Positions 7,305-9,762 of a DNA stretch of 9,762 nucleotides are shown one piece after another; positions within the stretch are counted from its first letter, which is position 1; the number at the start of each line of letters is the position of its first letter. Source of the DNA: Alphaproteobacteria bacterium (lineage in GTDB: Bacteria > Pseudomonadota > Alphaproteobacteria > UBA3830); contig BNWJ01000044.1 of NCBI GenBank assembly GCA_025998735.1, positions 1 through 9,762 on the forward strand, in the 5' to 3' direction. The notes below the pieces were generated by a model. It was not told the DNA's origin and did no database searches. It saw only the letters and a list, made by a program, of their open reading frames with translations. Made by a program: the position numbers and the translations under genes.

Positions 7305-8360
7305 ATGAAGATTAGATTGATTTGTGTAGCTGTTGCGTTATCGTTTTTTTATGGCGGTTTTGCGTCTACTAAAGGTGCGTCTGCAAGCAATGCTTCAAGC
7401 GGCGGTAAAAAAGCCGAGAAAAAAGACGCAGATAGCGGAGGAGAGGCAAGTGGTACTGGTAGCTCCGGTACATCTACCGACGCTGATGTCCCAGCTGTGT
7501 CGTCTCCAGATGCTACGGCTAGTGCTGGGGCAGAGAAAAAGAAGATCGTCGGCGATCCTGTCGTTTTGAGAATAGGTCGCAAGGAGTTCAAGCGTAGCCA
7601 TGTTTTAGAAGATATGAAGCTTCTTCCACCACATCTAATCAGAGGAATAGATCCTGATAAGTTGTTCGGAATGCTGAGAGATCAGAAAATGAGCGCATAT
7701 TTGATGGTTGAGCAGGCCAAAAAAGCCGGCATGGACAAAACGAAGGAGTTCATTGAGAGACTCGAACAAATGAAAGAAGAGCTTCTGGCAAGGGCATTCC
7801 TCATGAGAGAAATAGCTCTAAAGGCAGAAAGCGAGCCTGCTTTGAGAACAAGGTATGCAAAGTATGTGACTGAATTCAAGCCCGTCAAGGAGAATCATCT
7901 GTATCATTTAGTGGTTGCATCCGAAGCTGAGTCCAAAGCCGCTCTTGATGAATTGGCCAAAGGAAAAGATTTCGGCGAGGTCGCCAAGGCAAAGAGCGTC
8001 GCTCAATCAAGGGAAAAGGGAGGAGACGAGGGATTTGTTCCTATTCAGATCTTGCCATCCCCTATTAGAGAGAGATTACAGGTTCTTAAATCAGGTGAAT
8101 ACACGAAGGAAGCTTTAAAAATACCTGGTCAGGGTGGGGAAGGCACTTATCATATATTCAAAATTACAGAAAGCAGAGACAGCACTGTACAAAAGTTTGA
8201 AGATTGCAAAGACGCTCTCAAGCAAATGGTTGTTCAGGAAGAAGTTATGAAGCTCATCGATAGATTGGAGAAGCAATATAAAGTTGAGAAATTCAATGAA
8301 GATGGAACTCCATATAAACCGGAGACTGCTAGCGCTGCAGTAGCACCAAAGGCTTCTTAG
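7305..8360 (+). CDS. Secreted parvulin-type peptidyl-prolyl cis-trans isomerase (PpiC/SurA-like)
   Basis: 351 residues. An N-terminal signal peptide (MKIRL, then a hydrophobic run to about residue 20, GGFA) sends it to the periplasm. Residues 21-82 are a low-complexity linker of Ala, Ser, Gly, Asp and Lys. Residues 83-195 are a charged helical region like the SurA/PpiD chaperone part. Residues ~196-291 are the parvulin domain: HLYHLVVASEAESKAAL, the G(K)DFGEVAKAKS segment, GGDEGFVP, PSPIRERL, LKSGEY and a GEGTYHIFKI end strand. A helical tail and an Ala/Pro-rich end follow. Such proteins isomerise prolyl bonds and assist folding of outer-membrane or secreted proteins. It has its own promoter and terminator, so it is probably a single-gene unit. 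Whether it is the SurA equivalent or a separate PpiC cannot be decided, so no symbol is given. Confidence 0.88.
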   Translation: MKIRLICVAVALSFFYGGFASTKGASASNASSGGKKAEKKDADSGGEASGTGSSGTSTDADVPAVSSPDATASAGAEKKKIVGDPVVLRIGRKEFKRSHVLEDMKLLPPHLIRGIDPDKLFGMLRDQKMSAYLMVEQAKKAGMDKTKEFIERLEQMKEELLARAFLMREIALKAESEPALRTRYAKYVTEFKPVKENHLYHLVVASEAESKAALDELAKGKDFGEVAKAKSVAQSREKGGDEGFVPIQILPSPIRERLQVLKSGEYTKEALKIPGQGGEGTYHIFKITESRDSTVQKFEDCKDALKQMVVQEEVMKLIDRLEKQYKVEKFNEDGTPYKPETASAAVAPKAS

Positions 8361-8379
8361 GCTTCGGGATTCTGAATTC

Positions 8380-8406
8380 ACGCGGAGAGGATTCTTTCCG
8401 CGTTTT
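8380..8406 (+). terminator. Rho-independent terminator after the prolyl isomerase gene
   Basis: A ten-base-pair stem with one G-T pair, ACGCGGAGAG (8380-8389) with CTTTCCGCGT (8394-8403), closes a four-base GATT loop and runs into TTTT (8403-8406). It lies 20 bases after the stop codon, as expected for an intrinsic terminator. Confidence 0.8.
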
Positions 8407-8479
8407 GTTAGTATGTTATGCAATTCGTAAACATAGTCGGCTGCGCTCATAAAATTTCTGCGTTTAAAAAAGATTCGAG

Positions 8480-8791
8480 ATGAATACTAAGAAATACAAT
8501 ACGTCAGTACACGTAAAATCAATTGTGGATTCTATATTAAAGAATGTTGCTGGTAGGCATTACATGGCTATTTTTTGTGATTGGCGTAGCGTTGTTGGTG
8601 ACTATTTCAATTCCATATCCGCTCCGCACAAAGTTACAGCTTCCGGCAATAAAAAGATTCTAGTTTTGAAAGCAAAGAGAGGATTCACTCTAGAAATTCA
8701 ACATGAATCTGATAACATACTGCATATGGTGCATGGCTTTTTGGGAAATACCTGTTTCTCCGCTGTAAAGGTCATTCAGATGGATTCCTAG
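8480..8791 (+). CDS. DUF721 (DciA-like) protein
   Basis: 103 residues; matches the small DUF721 family. Key features: an N-terminal helical part (VKSIVDSILKNVAG), then DWRSVVGDYFNSISAPHKV (Trp35, Val39-Gly40, Pro49), corresponding to the family's W-x-x-(V)VG...P core, followed by a beta-rich ILVLKA segment, a helix (HESDNILHMVHGFLG) and a final VKVIQ strand. Some members of this family (DciA) help load the replicative helicase DnaB; others are uncharacterised, and the role here is inferred from family only. The ribosome binding site is weak. In many alphaproteobacteria a DUF721 gene is followed by a DsbA-like gene, as here; 50 bases separate this stop from the proposed start of the next gene, so they may be cotranscribed. 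Confidence 0.75.
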   Translation: MNTKKYNTSVHVKSIVDSILKNVAGRHYMAIFCDWRSVVGDYFNSISAPHKVTASGNKKILVLKAKRGFTLEIQHESDNILHMVHGFLGNTCFSAVKVIQMDS

Positions 8792-8841
8792 CCATTGAAA
8801 TGATAGATTCATTCGGTTTTTGTCGATGTTGTTGGAGCGTA

Positions 8842-9525
8842 ATGGTGTCGTTTTTTCCGAAAAAGATGTCCCTACTATTTATGTCTGCATTTACGTTGTC
8901 GTTCTGCAGTAGCGGCGTCGCTGGAGATCACGTTGATTATGATGCTGTAGACGATGAAGACGGATCTTTTGCTGAAAATCTAGCAAAGCTTAAGTTCCCG
9001 GAAAAATTTCAGTTATCGGAAATCGTTATTGGACAGGAAAACGCTCCTTTGACTGTCATAATGTATTCGTCATTTACATGCAATCATTGCTGTACATTTC
9101 ACGAGAAAGAATTGCCTAAATTTAAGAAACGTTACATCGATACGGGAAAAGTGAAAGTGTATCTGAGATGCTATCTGGACGATCTTGGAGCTTTTGAGGC
9201 AGCAACGCTGACCAGATGCCTGTGCAAAAAATCACCGGCGAATGTCACGGCAGCATACCATGCGATTTTTTCCAAACAAAAAGAATGGATGGAATCGGAA
9301 GATCCAAGAGAGTTTCTGAAAGAAATCTTCAAAACTCAAGGATATAAAAAAAAAGACATCGATGCCTGTCTGGAGAATCGCTCGATTCAGGCCGGCCTGA
9401 TGAAAGAACAACAGCGTGCCATGCACGAGTTTAACGTAATCTCAATGCCTGCGTTCATCGTGAACGGAAAGACACATCAAGGTGAGATAACATGCGAAAA
9501 ACTTGCAAAGATGTGCGGATTCTAA
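8842..9525 (+). CDS. Secreted DsbA-like thiol:disulfide oxidoreductase
   Basis: 227 residues from the chosen start. A signal peptide (MVSFFPKK, hydrophobic LLFMSAFTLSFCSSG, end near VAG28) indicates periplasmic export. The thioredoxin fold starts at about residue 62 (IGQENAPLTVIMYSSFTC); the redox motif is CNHC at 80-83, and the cis-proline loop is SMPAFIVNG (Pro203). An inserted helical domain spans about 115-195. It would introduce or reshuffle disulfides in exported proteins. It is unusually rich in Cys outside the motif (84, 110, 126, 128, 176, 218, 225). ATG 8842 is preferred because GGAG (8834-8837) lies four bases upstream and the signal peptide then has a normal n-region; ATG 8800 in the same frame has no ribosome binding site and would place Cys- and Trp-rich residues ahead of it. 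The neighbouring DUF721 gene supports the usual alphaproteobacterial pairing. Confidence 0.88.
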   Translation: MVSFFPKKMSLLFMSAFTLSFCSSGVAGDHVDYDAVDDEDGSFAENLAKLKFPEKFQLSEIVIGQENAPLTVIMYSSFTCNHCCTFHEKELPKFKKRYIDTGKVKVYLRCYLDDLGAFEAATLTRCLCKKSPANVTAAYHAIFSKQKEWMESEDPREFLKEIFKTQGYKKKDIDACLENRSIQAGLMKEQQRAMHEFNVISMPAFIVNGKTHQGEITCEKLAKMCGF

Positions 9526-9530
9526 TAGCC

Positions 9531-9559
9531 TCTCACGTAACAGTCTGTGCAGCTTTTTT
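9531..9559 (+). terminator. Possible weak terminator after the DsbA-like gene
   Basis: Just after the stop codon, CTCAC (9532-9536) can pair with GTG-C-AG (9547-9552, one bulge), and a run of six T follows at 9554-9559. The stem is short and imperfect, so this is a weak candidate. Confidence 0.35.
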
Positions 9560-9564
9560 GTTGA

Positions 9565-9587
9565 CGCGTTTAATCATTATTAACGCG
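9565..9587. repeat. Inverted repeat (hairpin) between the DsbA-like gene and the transposase
   Basis: CGCGTT (9565-9570) pairs with AACGCG (9582-9587), and AAT with ATT inside it after one bulged T, leaving a CATT loop. No T-run follows on either strand. It could be a second transcription stop aid, a protein-binding palindrome or a piece of mobile-element flank. Confidence 0.45.
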
Positions 9588-9685
9588 AATAATGGATTAG
9601 CTAACCATTTGAAAGATATAGTGAACTCGTTTTTGGATCGCGTCATTTTATGGTAATCTGCAAGATATTTTTGTAGGTAGGTACC

Positions 9686-9762
9686 ATGGTATATTGTGTG
9701 GATTATAAGAAAAGAGTATTGGAGTTTTGGTCAAAGCCAGGCAACACATTAAGGAAAACGGC
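9686..9762 (+). CDS. IS630-family transposase, N-terminal fragment (cut by window edge)
   Basis: Only the first 25 complete codons are inside the window: MVYCVDYKKRVLEFWSKPG, then NTLRKT and a cut codon. The pattern (Y-x-x-D-(Y/F)-(R/K)-K-(K/R)-V-L, followed by a G-N and R-x-(T/A)A segment) is the start of the helix-turn-helix DNA-binding domain of IS630-type transposases. The catalytic DDE part would lie to the right. TAGG at 9674-9677 can act as a ribosome binding site eight bases upstream. The left end of the element should lie between 9588 and 9685; TATAGTGAACT (9617-9627) begins with TA, the usual IS630 target duplication, but the terminal repeat cannot be confirmed without the other end. 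Confidence 0.7.
   Translation, partial: MVYCVDYKKRVLEFWSKPGNTLRKT

Noticed and set aside
8115..8450. 111-codon minus-strand ORF across the end of the prolyl isomerase gene
   Set aside because: It is antisense to the isomerase coding sequence and its terminator, and the product has no recognisable features.
8800..8841. Earlier in-frame start for the DsbA-like gene
   Set aside because: No ribosome binding site, and it puts 14 residues rich in Cys, Trp and Phe ahead of a normal signal peptide.

Overview
The window looks like chromosome from an AT-rich, probably host-associated alphaproteobacterium of the Holosporales/Rickettsiales kind. This is inferred from two-subunit glycyl-tRNA synthetase genes, a DUF721 gene followed by a secreted DsbA-like thiol oxidoreductase (an order common in alphaproteobacteria), AT-rich coding sequence, lineage-specific lipoproteins and an IS630-type transposase. 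No genus can be named from the sequence alone.

Left third (1-3324, minus strand): two overlapping lipoprotein genes of an unrecognised family. The first encodes 902 residues made of two diverged copies of a unit of about 410 residues. The second (171 residues) starts inside the ATGA stop/start overlap of the first and carries only the first ~160 residues of a third copy, including a near-identical lipoprotein signal peptide. The region looks like a locus growing and decaying by tandem duplication.

Middle spacer (3325-3914): an upstream region for the lipoprotein genes with a perfect 14-bp palindrome and a TTAA-N7-TTAA (CtrA-like) motif; a possible 44-codon ORF; then a GC-richer island (about 3603-3834) full of inverted repeats. 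Its minus strand starts GTGCG and may be the 5' end of a degraded group II intron or another structured RNA. The glyQ promoter and ribosome binding site follow.

Centre and right (3915-9525, plus strand): glyQ and glyS, four bases apart, encode the alpha and beta subunits of glycyl-tRNA synthetase; GlyS has an apparent lineage-specific insertion and a Cys-containing tail. A spacer with a good sigma70-like promoter precedes a secreted parvulin-type (PpiC/SurA-like) prolyl isomerase gene that ends in a strong intrinsic terminator. A DUF721/DciA-like gene and a DsbA-like gene follow. The isomerase and DsbA-like protein both belong to envelope protein folding, and the lipoproteins are also envelope-targeted.

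Right edge (9526-9762): a spacer with a hairpin, then the first 25 codons of an IS630-family transposase cut by the window end. No tRNA, rRNA or CRISPR array was found. The most unusual items are the duplicating lipoprotein family and the structured GC-rich island.
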